From the NCBI GenBank assembly GCA_017745295.1, contig JAGHZR010000014.1, positions 47,666 to 111,665 of the forward strand: DNA of 64,000 nucleotides, in the 5' to 3' direction. The position numbers were made by a program, and so were the translations under genes. Below the pieces are notes generated by a model, which saw only the letters and a list, made by a program, of their open reading frames with translations, searched no databases and was not told the DNA's origin. The stretch comes from Novosphingobium sp. GTDB taxonomy: Bacteria > Pseudomonadota > Alphaproteobacteria > Sphingomonadales > Sphingomonadaceae. This document shows positions 7,690-15,897 of this stretch, piece after piece; position 1 is the stretch's first letter; each line of letters starts with the position of its first letter.

Positions 7690-9126
7690 TTATGCCATGA
7701 GATCGACATGGCCGCTGCCGCGCAGCGACCGATAGATCGGGTCGTCGCTCCCGCCGAAGCCGTCCGGCAGGCCGCCACGGGACGAGAGGCCGGCCTGCTG
7801 CTGCCCCTGCTGATCGCCCTGCCAGCGCTGCCCGCTGCCCTGCCCGCCGGAGCGGCTGTCGAAGCGCAGGGACTGGCCGTCGCTACGCACACCGGCATCG
7901 GCCAGGGCACGGTTCAGATCGGTGCTTTCCCGGCGCAGCATGTCCAGCGAGGAAGCGCTGTCGGCCGAGAGGACTGCGCGCAGGACACCGTCGTGGTCGA
8001 AAGAAAGCCGCACGTCGATCCGGCCCATGTGGCGCGGATCGAGACGGATCAGCAGGTCGTCGCCGCCCTTGTCGAGCGCGCGGGCGATTTCCACGCCGAT
8101 ATCGTTGCCGAACTGGCCCTGCTGGACGGACACCGTGGCGCTCTGCGGCGCGGAATGCGCGGTCGGCGTGTATGGCAGCGCGCCGGGGCGGCTGGCCGTG
8201 CCTGCCAGCGTCTGGCTGAACAGCGGTGCGGAAAGGCTTGCGTCCGAAGAGCCGGAACCCTGATCGGGGGCAGCATCGACCGTCGCGGCGGTCGAAGTCG
8301 TGCCTCCTTGACCGGCGCCTTGGCTGCGCGAACCGGCAGACTCCTGCGCTGCCCCCTCGAAGGGAGTGGATGCGGCCGGGCCGCCCGCTTTACCGAGCTT
8401 GGAGGAGACTTTGCCGAAGCCTTCTGCCGATCCCTTCGCGGCATCGGCAGCGGCAACATCGTGCACGTCCTGCGGGGTGGCCGCGAGTTGCGGCTGGATC
8501 GAGGCCGCACCGGCCATGGCGGCGTTCGGAGAAGCCTGGGATGTCTGCGTCGGAACGGCGAGGACGATGGCCGAAGCATCACCCTCCCCGTGCTTCGCCA
8601 CCGGCGCCTCGGCATCGTCCTTCGCCGGGGTGGCATCCGCGTCCGACGTCTCCGTATCCGCAGTCGGCGCTGCGGGTTCTGACGAAGCGGCCTGCTTTAC
8701 CAGTTGCGGAAGGATCGGTTCTCCGGTCGCCACCTGCGGCTTGATATGATCGGCCGCCACGGCATGGGCCGCTTCGGTCGGCTTGGCCGACGGGCCCTTG
8801 GTCTGGGCGGCAATAGCGTCCTGCACCGGCGTTTCGGCGGCGATCTGCGGCAAGGCGGTCGCCTCGCCGACAAGCGTATCGACCGGGGGAGGCGCAGCGG
8901 CGAGGAGATCGGCAGACTGCGCCGCACCGGGCGCCGTCGCTGCGCTCGAAGGCGAAGCCGTCGTGGTCGAAGCGGCCTGAGCAGCCCCCAGCAGAGACTG
9001 GAACGACCCCTTGGCCTGGCCTGCACTCGTGAAGCCGCCGGCAAGGCTGTCGGCCGCCGGGGCCGAAGAGACTGCGCCCCCGGCTCCAGCCGCCATCGGA
9101 AACAGGGAATTCACGGAAACCGGCAT
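7690..9126 (-). CDS. fliK: Flagellar hook-length control protein FliK
   Basis: 478 aa. A long low-complexity Ala/Ser/Pro/Thr region (about residues 1-330) precedes the conserved C-terminal Flg_hook domain (DIGVEIARALDKGGDDLLIRLDPRHMGRIDVRL..). The tail is Gln/Gly-rich. FliK is the secreted molecular ruler that switches FlhB from hook to filament substrates. Its position between flhA and flgD, together with its architecture, fixes the call even though the N-terminus is unconserved. The 84-nt gap before it holds TTCTATGATG on the coding strand, a poor match to the cluster motif. Confidence 0.9.
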   Translation of the reverse strand: MPVSVNSLFPMAAGAGGAVSSAPAADSLAGGFTSAGQAKGSFQSLLGAAQAASTTTASPSSAATAPGAAQSADLLAAAPPPVDTLVGEATALPQIAAETPVQDAIAAQTKGPSAKPTEAAHAVAADHIKPQVATGEPILPQLVKQAASSEPAAPTADTETSDADATPAKDDAEAPVAKHGEGDASAIVLAVPTQTSQASPNAAMAGAASIQPQLAATPQDVHDVAAADAAKGSAEGFGKVSSKLGKAGGPAASTPFEGAAQESAGSRSQGAGQGGTTSTAATVDAAPDQGSGSSDASLSAPLFSQTLAGTASRPGALPYTPTAHSAPQSATVSVQQGQFGNDIGVEIARALDKGGDDLLIRLDPRHMGRIDVRLSFDHDGVLRAVLSADSASSLDMLRRESTDLNRALADAGVRSDGQSLRFDSRSGGQGSGQRWQGDQQGQQQAGLSSRGGLPDGFGGSDDPIYRSLRGSGHVDLMA

Positions 9127-9209
9127 TACTGTGCGTCTCCCGGCCGACGAACTGCGGCCATCATGTCATCATAGAAGGATTGCGGCCCAGCCGGTCGCAC
9201 ATCCCGTAT

Positions 9210-11309
9210 TCAGCCAACCGCGCCGAGGCTGCGCAGCCGCGCGCGCGGATGGATCTCGTTCTGCGACAACACCACGGTTGCCGGGCGAACGCGCTCGATG
9301 ATCGAGCGGACGAATGGCCGCAGCGGCGGGCTGGTCAGCAGGCAGGGAATCTCGCCCTGCCCGGCCAAACGGTCGTAAGTGTCGCGCACCGCGGCGATGA
9401 AGGCCTGGAGCTGCGAGGGCGCCATGGCCAGGTGACGATCGTCGCCCTGGCCGACGATGGCCTCGCCGAAGGCCTCGTCCCATTCGCCGCCGAGGGTGAC
9501 GATCGGGATGGTTCCATCGAAGGTCTGCTGCGCCGAGATCTGGCGGGCTAGGCGGGCGCGGACATGCTCGGTCACTTGCGTGAGATTGCCGGTCATCGCC
9601 GTCGCTTCGGCCACGCCTTCGAGGATCGTCGGGATGTCGCGGATCGACACGCTTTCGGCCAGCAGGTTCTGGAGCACGCGCTGCACGCCGGAGATCGAAA
9701 TCTTGCTCGGGATCAGGTCCGCGATCAGCTTCTCGGTGTCCTTGTGGACCTCGTTCAACAGCTTCTGCGTCTCGGTATAGGAGAGCAGGTCGGCAATGTT
9801 GTCCTTGACGATCTCGGTCAGATGGGTGGTGACGACCGTGCCGCAATCGACGACGGTAAGGCCGCGGAAGCCCGCTTCCTGCCGCATGTCGCGGTCGATC
9901 CAGAGGGCCGGAAGCTGGAACACCGGTTCCTTGGTCGGCTCGCCGCGAATGCCGATGTCCTGCTCGCCCGCGTTGATCAGCAAGAGCTTGCCGATGCGCA
10001 GTTCACCGCGCGCGATCTCGGTCTCCTTGACGTAGACGATGTACTCGTTCGGCTGGAGCGCCATATTGTCGAGGATGCGGACCGAAGGCAGCACGAAGCC
10101 GTAGTCGATCGCCATCTGGCGGCGCAGCGCGCGGACCTGGTCGTCGAGGCGCGGCTCTGCCTGGGAATCGTTGATCAGCGGCAGCAGGCCGTAGCCCAGT
10201 TCGATGCGCAGCGCGTCGATCGCCAGCGTGCGCGCAATCGGTTCCTCGGCCTGGGCTTCCATCTGCTGCTGCTGGGCCATGGCCTCCTGCATGCGCTCCT
10301 GCGCCGCACTCGCCTGCGCCTTGCGCGACATCGACCAGGCCACCCATCCGCAGATGCCGCCCATCGCGGCGAAAGGAATGAAGGGCAGGCCGGGCATCAG
10401 CGCCAGCGTGCCCATCAGCACGCCAACGATGCCGAAAGCCTTGGGGTAGCGGCCGAGCTGGTCGCCCAGCGCGGCGCCGGTCTTGCCGACCACGCCGCCC
10501 TTCGAGACCAGCAGACCTGCCGCGGTCGAGACGATCAGCGCCGGGATCTGGCTGACCAGACCGTCGCCCACCGTGAGGATAGTGTAAGTGGTGAAGGCCT
10601 CTCCGAACGGCACGCCGTGGATGGCGACACCGATGATCAGGCCGACGACGATATTGATCGCGGTGATGAGAAGCCCCGCGACGGCATCGCCCTTCACGAA
10701 CTTCGAGGCACCGTCCATGGCACCGTAGAAGCCGCTTTCGGCCTCGATCTCGGCGCGGCGTTCACGGGCCTGCGCTTCGGTGATGGTGCCGGCATTGAGA
10801 TCGGCGTCGATCGCCATCTGCTTGCCGGGCATGGCATCGAGGCTGAAGCGCGCCGCCACTTCGGCGATGCGGCCGGCGCCCTTGGTGATGACCACGAAGT
10901 TGATGACGATCAGGATCGCGAAGATGGTGAGGCCGATGACGGTCTCGCCGCCCATCAGGAACTCGCCGAAGGCCGCGATCACGCCGCCTGCCGCATGATG
11001 GCCCTCATGCCCGTGGCCGAGGATCAGGCGCGTCGAGGCGAGGTTGAGGCCCAGCCGCAGCATCGTCACGATCAGCAGGATCGTCGGGAAGCTGGAAAGC
11101 TGGAGCGGCTTCTCGATGAACAGCGCCGTCATCAGGATCAGCACCGAGGCGGTGATCGACAGCGCCAGACCCATGTCGAGCATCCAGCCCGGCATCGGCA
11201 GGATCAGCATGCCGATGATCGCACTGACGCCCAGCGCCAGCGCGAGATCGCGGCTGGGGCCGAGGCGGGTCAGGAACTGGTCCAGCCTTTGAGAGACGAT
11301 TGCGTTCAT
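9210..11309 (-). CDS. flhA: Flagellar export gate protein FlhA
   Basis: 699 aa. Multiple N-terminal transmembrane helices are followed by the FHIPEP-family signature MLRLGLNLASTRLIL, a cytoplasmic FHIPEP loop (KGAGRIAEVAARFSLDAMPGKQMAIDADLNAG) and a large cytosolic C-domain ending near 'PFVRSIIERVRPATVVLSQNEI'. FlhA forms the nonameric ring of the flagellar type III export gate that docks chaperone-substrate complexes. Length and order are normal. It lies 35 nt downstream of the Fis-like gene in the fliF operon. Confidence 0.97.
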   Translation of the reverse strand: MNAIVSQRLDQFLTRLGPSRDLALALGVSAIIGMLILPMPGWMLDMGLALSITASVLILMTALFIEKPLQLSSFPTILLIVTMLRLGLNLASTRLILGHGHEGHHAAGGVIAAFGEFLMGGETVIGLTIFAILIVINFVVITKGAGRIAEVAARFSLDAMPGKQMAIDADLNAGTITEAQARERRAEIEAESGFYGAMDGASKFVKGDAVAGLLITAINIVVGLIIGVAIHGVPFGEAFTTYTILTVGDGLVSQIPALIVSTAAGLLVSKGGVVGKTGAALGDQLGRYPKAFGIVGVLMGTLALMPGLPFIPFAAMGGICGWVAWSMSRKAQASAAQERMQEAMAQQQQMEAQAEEPIARTLAIDALRIELGYGLLPLINDSQAEPRLDDQVRALRRQMAIDYGFVLPSVRILDNMALQPNEYIVYVKETEIARGELRIGKLLLINAGEQDIGIRGEPTKEPVFQLPALWIDRDMRQEAGFRGLTVVDCGTVVTTHLTEIVKDNIADLLSYTETQKLLNEVHKDTEKLIADLIPSKISISGVQRVLQNLLAESVSIRDIPTILEGVAEATAMTGNLTQVTEHVRARLARQISAQQTFDGTIPIVTLGGEWDEAFGEAIVGQGDDRHLAMAPSQLQAFIAAVRDTYDRLAGQGEIPCLLTSPPLRPFVRSIIERVRPATVVLSQNEIHPRARLRSLGAVG

Positions 11310-11344
11310 CGGATCACCGGGTGCCTAAAGTCTGAGGTCTGGAT

Positions 11345-11806
11345 TCAGTGTCGGATCAGGCCGGGCGGCACGGCGACGCCGTCGGACAGGAACGTGCGCA
11401 GCTTGTTGCGCATGGTCCGGACCGAAATGCCCAGCATCGAGGCCGCATTGGTACGGTTGCCCCGGCAGTGCTCCAGCGTCTTGAGGATCAGCTCCCGCTC
11501 GACGTCGGCGATGTTCTGGCCCACCAGCTCGGAAACGGCGGTGCCGACGGAGGGATTCGCCCCTTCCGCCTCTCCCGCCCCATTGCCGCGCAGCCGGGCC
11601 ATCACATCCTCCAGGTTCACCGCGATATCGACGACCACCAGGTCGTTGCGGGCACGCTGCCAGTCCTCGAACACGGTGGAATTCGCGGTGCCCACGGCAA
11701 TGCTGGCGGGGGAACCGCGCACCATCTCCACCGCAAGGCCCATCGCGTTTCCGAGATCGCCCACCAGCATCAGCCGGGTCGGATCGTGTTCGGGCGTGGT
11801 CATCAT
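11345..11806 (-). CDS. Stand-alone Fis-type HTH protein (FlbD-like, no AAA+ domain)
   Basis: 153 aa. Residues about 95-140 (VGQNIADVERELILKTLEHCRGNRTNAASMLGISVRTMRNKLRTFL) are a Fis/NtrC-type helix-turn-helix very like the end of Caulobacter FlbD. The N-terminal 80 residues look like a shortened receiver-like fold without the phospho-acceptor pocket. There is no Walker A, no GAFTGA and no sigma-54-activating domain. The ATG overlaps the fliN stop (ATGA), so it is translationally coupled inside the fliF-fliN-flhA operon. It probably binds flagellar promoters; the GGCA-N5-TGCC dyads are candidate sites. Confidence 0.82.
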   Translation of the reverse strand: MMTTPEHDPTRLMLVGDLGNAMGLAVEMVRGSPASIAVGTANSTVFEDWQRARNDLVVVDIAVNLEDVMARLRGNGAGEAEGANPSVGTAVSELVGQNIADVERELILKTLEHCRGNRTNAASMLGISVRTMRNKLRTFLSDGVAVPPGLIRH

Positions 11807-12162
11807 GCTTCCTGCCGGACGATTTCGGTGAGCGTGATGCCCAGCGTGCTGTCGATCAGCACGACTTCGCCGCGCGCGATCAGGCGGTTGTTGACGAAGA
11901 TGTCCACCGGCTCGCCGACGCGGCGGTCGAGCTCCACGACCATGCCCGGCTTCAGGCGCAGCAGGTCGCCGATGTCCATCCGCGAGCGGCCGAGCACGGC
12001 CTGGACTTTCACCGGCACGTCGAACACGGCCTGGAGGTCGTCGGGCGTCGGCGGCGTGGTCGGGCGCGGCGGGATCGCCGTTTCCTCGACGTTCGCGTCG
12101 GCGGGAATTTCGTCGGTCAGGTGAGCAGGCGCGAGTTGGCGCGGCTCGAGCTCGTCGCTCAT
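11803..12162 (-). CDS. fliN: Flagellar switch protein FliN
   Basis: 119 aa from the ATG at 12162, chosen because AAAGG lies 7 nt upstream; in-frame ATGs further 5' overlap fliF. A roughly 45-residue acidic/Pro-rich lead precedes one SpoA (FliN/FliM C-terminal) domain: VFDVPVKVQAVLGRSRMDIGDLLRLKPGMVVELDRRVGEPVDIFVNNRLIARGEVV. It forms the base of the cytoplasmic C ring with FliG and FliM. A second FliN-like gene is at 27457. Confidence 0.93.
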   Translation of the reverse strand: MSDELEPRQLAPAHLTDEIPADANVEETAIPPRPTTPPTPDDLQAVFDVPVKVQAVLGRSRMDIGDLLRLKPGMVVELDRRVGEPVDIFVNNRLIARGEVVLIDSTLGITLTEIVRQEA

Positions 12163-12173
12163 GGTCATACCTT

Positions 12174-13784
12174 TCAGCTGTTCATCCACTGACGGATTAC
12201 GGATGCGGATTCTGCGGGACTGGCCGAGATGGCGTCACCGATGCGGCGCAGGGCGGAGAGCTTGATGCGCCCGTCCACTTGCGCCAGCGCGATTTCCTGG
12301 TCGAGCATCTCGCCCTCGGCCGCGCGCTGTTCCTCAAGCTGGCGCAGGGCGTCCTCGTCGCCTTCGGCGGCGCGTTCCTTGAGCGCCATGAGTTCGGCGT
12401 CCTCGGCGGTCAGGCGCTGTTCGACAACGCCTTCCACCAGCGGCGGCGGGAGCAGCTTGGGCTTCAGCATCTTGATGGCGAAGAGGATGATGCCGCCCAC
12501 GACGAGGATCTTCAGGACGTCGAAGATGCGGTCCCAGGTGAGGCCGAAGGGCAAGCCACCTGACGTACCGTCGAGGTCGGTCGGTGCGTTGAAGGCCATG
12601 TTCTCGACCACGACGCTGTCGCCGCGTTCGGCATCGAAGCCCACCGCGTTCTCGACCAGCCGCTGGAGACGCTGCACTTGCGCTGCGGGCAGGCCCTGCG
12701 GGCCGCCGTCGACCATGACCGCCACGGTCAGGCGCTTGACCTGTCCGGGGGTGCGAACGGCCGTCTTCTGGGTGCGGCTGTTCTGGTAAGTGGTGTCTTC
12801 CGAGGTTTCGTTCTGCGCCGAGCGGCGCGCGTCGCCGCCACTGCCGTTGACGTTGCCCTGGTTGTCGGGAAGCTGCGAGCCGACGGTCACGCCTTGCGCA
12901 CCCGCCGCGTTCTCGTCGCTCTGGTTGCTGGATTCGACCGTCGTCTGATGCGCGATGACCTGGGTATCGGGATCGAAAGTTTCCGATTCCTCGCGCACCT
13001 GGTCGCGTTCGAGCACGGCGGCCACTTCGGCCCGCACCTTGCCCTGGCCGACGATCGGCTCGATCATCGATTCGATTTCGCTGCGCAGACGGGCCTCGAC
13101 GGCGTTCTGCCGGTCCTCGAGATTGCCCGCCCCGGCATCGCCGCCCTCGCCCGCCCGCGCCAGCAGCGCGCCGGTCTGGTCGACGATCGACACCGCCTCG
13201 GGATTGAGATCGGGAACGGCGGAAGAGACGAGGTAGCGGATCGCCTGGATCTGCTCGCCGGAAAGGCGGCCGTTGGTCTTCACCGTCACCGAGGCACTGG
13301 ACTTGCGCGGTTCGGTCTCGAACATCGCGCGTTCCGGCATGACCACGTGGACGCGGGCCTTGGTGACTTTTTCGAGGCTTTCGATCGAGCGGACCAGTTC
13401 GCCTTCGATGGCGCGGGTCTCGTTCATCTTGGCGCGCGAGGAGGAAATGCCGAAAGGCTCTTCCGCGTCGAGCACTTCATAGCCGATCTTGCCGCCCAGC
13501 TGGTCGGAGGCCATCGACATGCGCAGCTCGGCCAGGCGGTCGACCGGGGCCATGACCCCGGTGCCGTCGGCGGAAAGCTGGAAGGGAACGTTCTGCCCCT
13601 TCAGCTTGTCGGTGATCGATTTCGCCGCCGAGGGATCGAGATCGGTATAGAGATAGCCCATCTCGGTCGCAGGACTGCGAAGAGCCATCCATCCGAGCCC
13701 GGCCAGCAGGGCAAGGGCCACGCCGCCCATCAGCAGGGCCCGGCGAGGACCGATCTGCTCGATAAAGTTCCGCAACGGGTTCAA
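12174..13784 (-). CDS. fliF: Flagellar MS-ring protein FliF
   Basis: 536 aa from a TTG start. A first transmembrane helix (about 20-40), ring-building motifs (YLYTDLDPSAAKSITDKLKGQNVPFQLSADGTGVMAP, EEPFGISS, ARVHVVMPE), a second transmembrane helix near 425-445 and a C-terminal FliG-binding tail (LSALRRIGDAISASPAESASVIRQW) are all present. The 3' end meets fliN. The leader is about 50 nt and holds a TCCTATAATG element and a GGCA-N5-TGCC dyad. Confidence 0.96.
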   Translation of the reverse strand: MNPLRNFIEQIGPRRALLMGGVALALLAGLGWMALRSPATEMGYLYTDLDPSAAKSITDKLKGQNVPFQLSADGTGVMAPVDRLAELRMSMASDQLGGKIGYEVLDAEEPFGISSSRAKMNETRAIEGELVRSIESLEKVTKARVHVVMPERAMFETEPRKSSASVTVKTNGRLSGEQIQAIRYLVSSAVPDLNPEAVSIVDQTGALLARAGEGGDAGAGNLEDRQNAVEARLRSEIESMIEPIVGQGKVRAEVAAVLERDQVREESETFDPDTQVIAHQTTVESSNQSDENAAGAQGVTVGSQLPDNQGNVNGSGGDARRSAQNETSEDTTYQNSRTQKTAVRTPGQVKRLTVAVMVDGGPQGLPAAQVQRLQRLVENAVGFDAERGDSVVVENMAFNAPTDLDGTSGGLPFGLTWDRIFDVLKILVVGGIILFAIKMLKPKLLPPPLVEGVVEQRLTAEDAELMALKERAAEGDEDALRQLEEQRAAEGEMLDQEIALAQVDGRIKLSALRRIGDAISASPAESASVIRQWMNS

Positions 13785-13832
13785 AAGTCGCCTCTTACAT
13801 CAGCGGCGTCACTCCCTTGGTGTCGCCTCTGA

Positions 13833-13842
13833 CATTATAGGA
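13833..13842 (-). promoter_or_regulatory. TCCTATAATG element upstream of fliF
   Basis: On the coding (minus) strand TCCTATAATG ends about 49 nt before the fliF TTG. This is the best-formed copy of the motif shared by the flagellar units in this window. It is likely a -10 element. Confidence 0.6.
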
Positions 13843-13852
13843 TAAACCGCTA

Positions 13853-13865
13853 GGCAACTCTTGCC
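13853..13865. promoter_or_regulatory. GGCA-N5-TGCC dyad upstream of fliF
   Basis: GGCA-ACTCT-TGCC, preceded by CTA, lies 10 nt upstream of the fliF TCCTATAA element. The same dyad occurs at fliL/flgF and flgC/fliN2. It is a candidate activator site. Confidence 0.55.
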
Positions 13866-13880
13866 GGGAACAGGAAAAGT

Positions 13881-14543
13881 TTACGCAGAAAGTTCCTGGC
13901 CCAGAACACCGGCCAGTTCGGCCATGACCGCGGCGCGGCGCGCAGCGGCATCGACGTTGAGACCGCCTTCGGCCCAGCCGATATGGGCATCGCCCATGGG
14001 CAGGTTTTCGTCATCGACGACGACGATCGAGAGCGAACGGCGCTCGCGCGCGCGGCGTTCCTCGACGAGACGCTCGATATCCTCGCGCATCGCCGGATTG
14101 GCCCGGATCGACAGCGCGGTATCGCGCGCGACCTGATCGAGCGCGCGGGTCAGCGCCTCGTCGATGGCGCGCGCGGGCTGCGCGGCGATGGCATGTCCGG
14201 CAAGCAGTTCGGCGGCCTGAAGCGCGACCGATCCGGCCTCGGCGATCACTTGGTCCATCACCGCGTCGAAGCGGCGCTCCACATCATCGAGCGAGGCATG
14301 GAGCGCATCGGTGGCGGCCAGCATGGCTTCCGCCCGCTCGCCCCGCGCCTGCTCCAGCCCGGCCTCGAAACCGTCGGTCCGCGCCCGCGCGAGTTCGGCG
14401 ACGTGATCCTCGTGCAGGCGCTCGATCCGCGCCTGGAGTTCCTCGACATGCTCGCGCAGTTCGTCGTGCCGTCGCTCATCGACGACCGGCTCGTTGCCCG
14501 GAAAACGGAATATCCTGTCGAAACCGAATGGCTGAATGGTCAT
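13881..14543 (-). CDS. fliH: Flagellar export regulator FliH
   Basis: 220 aa from the ATG at 14543, which has GGAGG 8 nt upstream. After a short N-terminal 'IQPFGFDRIFRFPG' segment there is a long charged coiled coil (about 35-85) and the FliH/YscL-type C-domain (ALTRALDQVARDTALSIRANPAMREDIERLVEER...DAHIGWAEGGLNVDAAARR). FliH dimers hold back the FliI ATPase and link it to FlhA and the C ring. It sits between fliG and fliF; the usual order is fliF-fliG-fliH. Confidence 0.87.
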   Translation of the reverse strand: MTIQPFGFDRIFRFPGNEPVVDERRHDELREHVEELQARIERLHEDHVAELARARTDGFEAGLEQARGERAEAMLAATDALHASLDDVERRFDAVMDQVIAEAGSVALQAAELLAGHAIAAQPARAIDEALTRALDQVARDTALSIRANPAMREDIERLVEERRARERRSLSIVVVDDENLPMGDAHIGWAEGGLNVDAAARRAAVMAELAGVLGQELSA

Positions 14544-14775
14544 GGGATCCTCCATCATCGCCGCACCCTCGGAATTCGTGCGACCTTGCGGTCGCGCATC
14601 GCAGGCACCGGCCCGCGACGCATGGCAATCTCTGAAATCCTGCGGATCGGCCATTGGCCTCCCCAAATGGCAAGCTCGTGACGAATGCCACGAGCTTGCC
14701 GGATACCGGACTCTTCGCTGCTCGCTCCAGACCCAGGGCTGGAGAAACAGCAATTTAAACAGGTCGTCACCGCGA
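14544..14775. other. fliG-fliH spacer with strong hairpin
   Basis: This is a 232-nt gap inside a same-strand run. At 14669-14700 GGCAAGCTCGTG and CACGAGCTTGCC form a perfect 12-bp stem with an 8-nt loop but no T tract. A smaller hairpin, GCGACC-TTGC-GGTCGC, follows nearer fliH. Either could attenuate, terminate or stabilise the fliG transcript. No TCCTATAA element is seen before fliH. Confidence 0.5.
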
Positions 14776-15810
14776 TCAATAGATCATCGCATCGTCGCTC
14801 TTGGGATCGACGAGCATGATCTCGCCGCGGTCGCCCAGCGACTTGGCGAGGCGAACCAGCGACGTCTGCGCTTCCTCGCATTCGCGGGCGCGGACCGGCC
14901 CCATCGCAGCCATGTCGTCGCGCATCAGCTTGGCGGCGCGTTCGGTCATGGCGTTGAAGAAGAGCTTCTTCATCTCTTCCGGCGAACCCTTGAGCGCCAG
15001 CGCCAGCTCGCGCTTGTTGCAATTGCGGACGATCGTCTGGATCGCCGCCGGCAGCAGGTTGCCAAGGTCCTCGAACGTGAACATGAGCGCGCGGATGCGC
15101 TCCGCCGATTCCGGCGCCTTCTCGTCGAGTGCGCCGAGCATGGCTTCCTCGGTCGAGCGGTCGAGCGCGTTGAACAGCTCGGCCATCGTCTCGTGCGGAT
15201 CGCGGCGCTGGGCGCGCGAGAGGTTGGTCATGAACTCGCTCTTGAGCGTCTGTTCGACCTGGACGATCACGTCCTTCTGCACCGTATCCATGCGCAGCAT
15301 GCGCATGACGACATCGGTGGCGAAATCGCGCGGCAGTTCGGCCAGCACCCGCGCGGCATGGTCCGGGCGCAGCTTGTGCAGGATCACCGCGACGGTCTGG
15401 GGATATTCGTTCTTGAGATAGCCCGCGAGCACCGCCTCGCTGACGTTGGACAGCTTGTCCCACATCGTCCGGCCGGAAGGACCGCGAATGTCCTCCATGA
15501 TCTCCTTCACGCGGTCCGCCGAGAGGATGCCTTCCAGCAGCCTTTCGGTGGTCTCGTAGGAGCCGTGGAGCGTCGCCATGCTCGAGACTTCGCCCGAGAA
15601 CTGCACGAGTAGATGCTCGACGACGACCGAAGGCACCCGGCCGAGCTGGGCGATCGTGGAGGACAGCTCCTTGATCTCGTCGGTATTCAGCTGCTCCCAG
15701 ATCGGACCGCCATGATCGCGCCCGAGCGCGAGCATCAACGCGGCAGCGCGCTGCATTCCCGAGTATTTCTTGAGCTCCGGCGGCTCAACCACCGCGGCCA
15801 TCATCGTCAC
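14776..15810 (-). CDS. fliG: Flagellar motor switch protein FliG
   Basis: 344 aa from a GTG (GTG-ACG-ATG-ATG; a later ATG is equally possible). All FliG parts are present: an N-terminal FliF-binding domain, a middle domain with the EHPQ-like loop changed to EYPQTVAVILHKLRPDHAARVL, and a C-terminal torque domain with charged residues (MTERAAKLMRDDMAAMGPVRARECEEAQTSLVRLAKSLGDRGEI). It couples stator ion flow to rotation and carries the switch. Confidence 0.95.
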   Translation of the reverse strand: MTMMAAVVEPPELKKYSGMQRAAALMLALGRDHGGPIWEQLNTDEIKELSSTIAQLGRVPSVVVEHLLVQFSGEVSSMATLHGSYETTERLLEGILSADRVKEIMEDIRGPSGRTMWDKLSNVSEAVLAGYLKNEYPQTVAVILHKLRPDHAARVLAELPRDFATDVVMRMLRMDTVQKDVIVQVEQTLKSEFMTNLSRAQRRDPHETMAELFNALDRSTEEAMLGALDEKAPESAERIRALMFTFEDLGNLLPAAIQTIVRNCNKRELALALKGSPEEMKKLFFNAMTERAAKLMRDDMAAMGPVRARECEEAQTSLVRLAKSLGDRGEIMLVDPKSDDAMIY

Positions 15811-15867
15811 TTCGATACCCCCGAAAAATTGCTCGATCCCGTACGGTCAGGGCCTCGTTCCCTCTAT

Positions 15868-15875
15868 TTATAGGA
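15868..15875 (-). promoter_or_regulatory. TCCTATAA element, fliG / flaEY-like divergent region
   Basis: On the minus strand TCCTATAA lies about 58 nt before the fliG start. It is embedded in a near-palindrome (CCTCTATTTATAGGAGG, 15861-15877), so it may serve the divergent gene at 15898 too. Confidence 0.5.
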
Positions 15876-15897
15876 GGAAGGTCAGCGCAACGGCCGG

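Noticed and set aside
9564..11831. 755-codon plus-strand ORF opposite flhA
   Set aside because: It is antisense to FlhA, with His/Arg/Asp-rich composition and no domain; FlhA is unambiguous.
13853..13865. GGCA-N5-TGCC as a sigma-54 -24/-12 pair
   Set aside because: GG to GC spacing is 8 rather than 10 bases at all three copies, and the element is symmetric.
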